From Hyalella azteca (Eukaryota; Arthropoda; Malacostraca; Amphipoda; Hyalellidae): 64,000 nucleotides of DNA. The notes below the pieces were generated by a model, which had not been told where the DNA came from, did no database searches, and saw nothing but the letters and a program-made list of their open reading frames with translations. The first letter of the stretch is position 1. The number at the start of each line of letters is the position of its first letter. Made by a program: the position numbers and the translations under genes. Below are positions 63,598 through 64,000 of this stretch, piece by piece. Location: the NCBI RefSeq assembly GCF_000764305.2, contig NW_025932927.1, positions 62,001 through 126,000 on the forward strand, in the 5' to 3' direction.

Positions 63598-63700
63598 TAC
63601 AGTCACAACGCAATCACTACAATCACAACGCAATCACTACAGTCACAACGCAATCACTACAATCACAACGCAATCACTACAGTCACAACGCAATCACCAC
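63598..63700 (+). repeat. 20-bp minisatellite starting at a single-N join
   Basis: About five units of CACTACAATCACAACGCAAT. Confidence 0.93.
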
Positions 63701-64000
63701 ACAGATGCCGCATTGTAACCAGACAGCTTGTGCTAGAAGAGAACTAGATTTTCAGCATTGTTAACGTTATTCAAGATATTGAATAAAATGATATATATAC
63801 TTTATTCAAATATGACTCAGAGTACTGGTTTCATTGTACCTATAATGCTCTAGCTAATTTATATTCCATAAACCTCCTCGATACCACAAATAAGCGTTCC
63901 ATAAGTATTCTTCAAGCGCATGTGCTGTATTCGGAGTCACCCTCTTGCTCAAACATCTTAAGCACAAACGTTTAACCTTTTCCAGCGCACGGAAAATATA
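63701..64000. other. Khc intron, no exon seen
   Basis: AT-rich; no minus-strand coding pattern resembling kinesin stalk. Confidence 0.55.

Noticed and set aside
62948..63747. 200-256 codon Cys/Leu-rich or Gln/His-rich frames
   Set aside because: 48-bp perfect repeat in a Khc intron; not part of the kinesin reading frame.

Overview
This is an arthropod nuclear genome window, most likely crustacean (an amphipod-like animal would fit; this is inference). It has two intron-rich animal genes with GT-AG introns, relics of Tc1/mariner-type and non-LTR elements, and introns packed with minisatellites. It is not bacterial: nearly all long open frames are tandem repeats whose period happens to be stop-free.

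Gene 1 (+ strand, base 1 to 50801) is a MAGUK p55 gene, the Stardust/PALS1 (MPP5) orthologue. Exons at 37791-50801 encode, in order, the conserved Par-6-binding N-terminal segment, L27N, L27C, PDZ, SH3, the basic HOOK and a catalytically dead guanylate kinase domain ending at a TAG. Eight further exons at 1-22375 encode an open N-terminal tail, an extra PDZ domain and charged or low-complexity linkers. All 21 exons have matching splice phases and give one uninterrupted frame of 1135 codons plus stop, open at the left edge. This points to one long isoform with two PDZ domains, although two neighbouring genes cannot be excluded without transcripts.

Gene 2 (- strand, 61285-62908) is the 3' end of kinesin-1 heavy chain (Khc/KIF5): four exons of coiled coil and tail with the IAK autoinhibitory motif. 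It is convergent with gene 1 across about 10.5 kb of apparently non-coding DNA.

Mobile elements: a LINE 3' end (911-1353) inserted inside a minisatellite; a Tc3-like relic (7067-8648) nested in an element with about 765-bp inverted arms (6261-10323); a decayed antisense LINE reverse transcriptase (about 14270-15120); and an internally deleted transposon ORF (30587-31108, -).

Assembly quality: two N gaps (503-910, 39427-39621), four single-N joins at repeat boundaries, and five Nextera/Tn5 mosaic-end junctions (33040-33375 and 39691-39874). Order and copy number of repeats around 31-34 kb and 39-40 kb are therefore unreliable. Beyond the two genes, the notable biology is minisatellites that carry splice-site copies or transcription-factor palindromes (CRE, E-box), and an in-frame duplication of the last coding segment just after the PALS1 stop.
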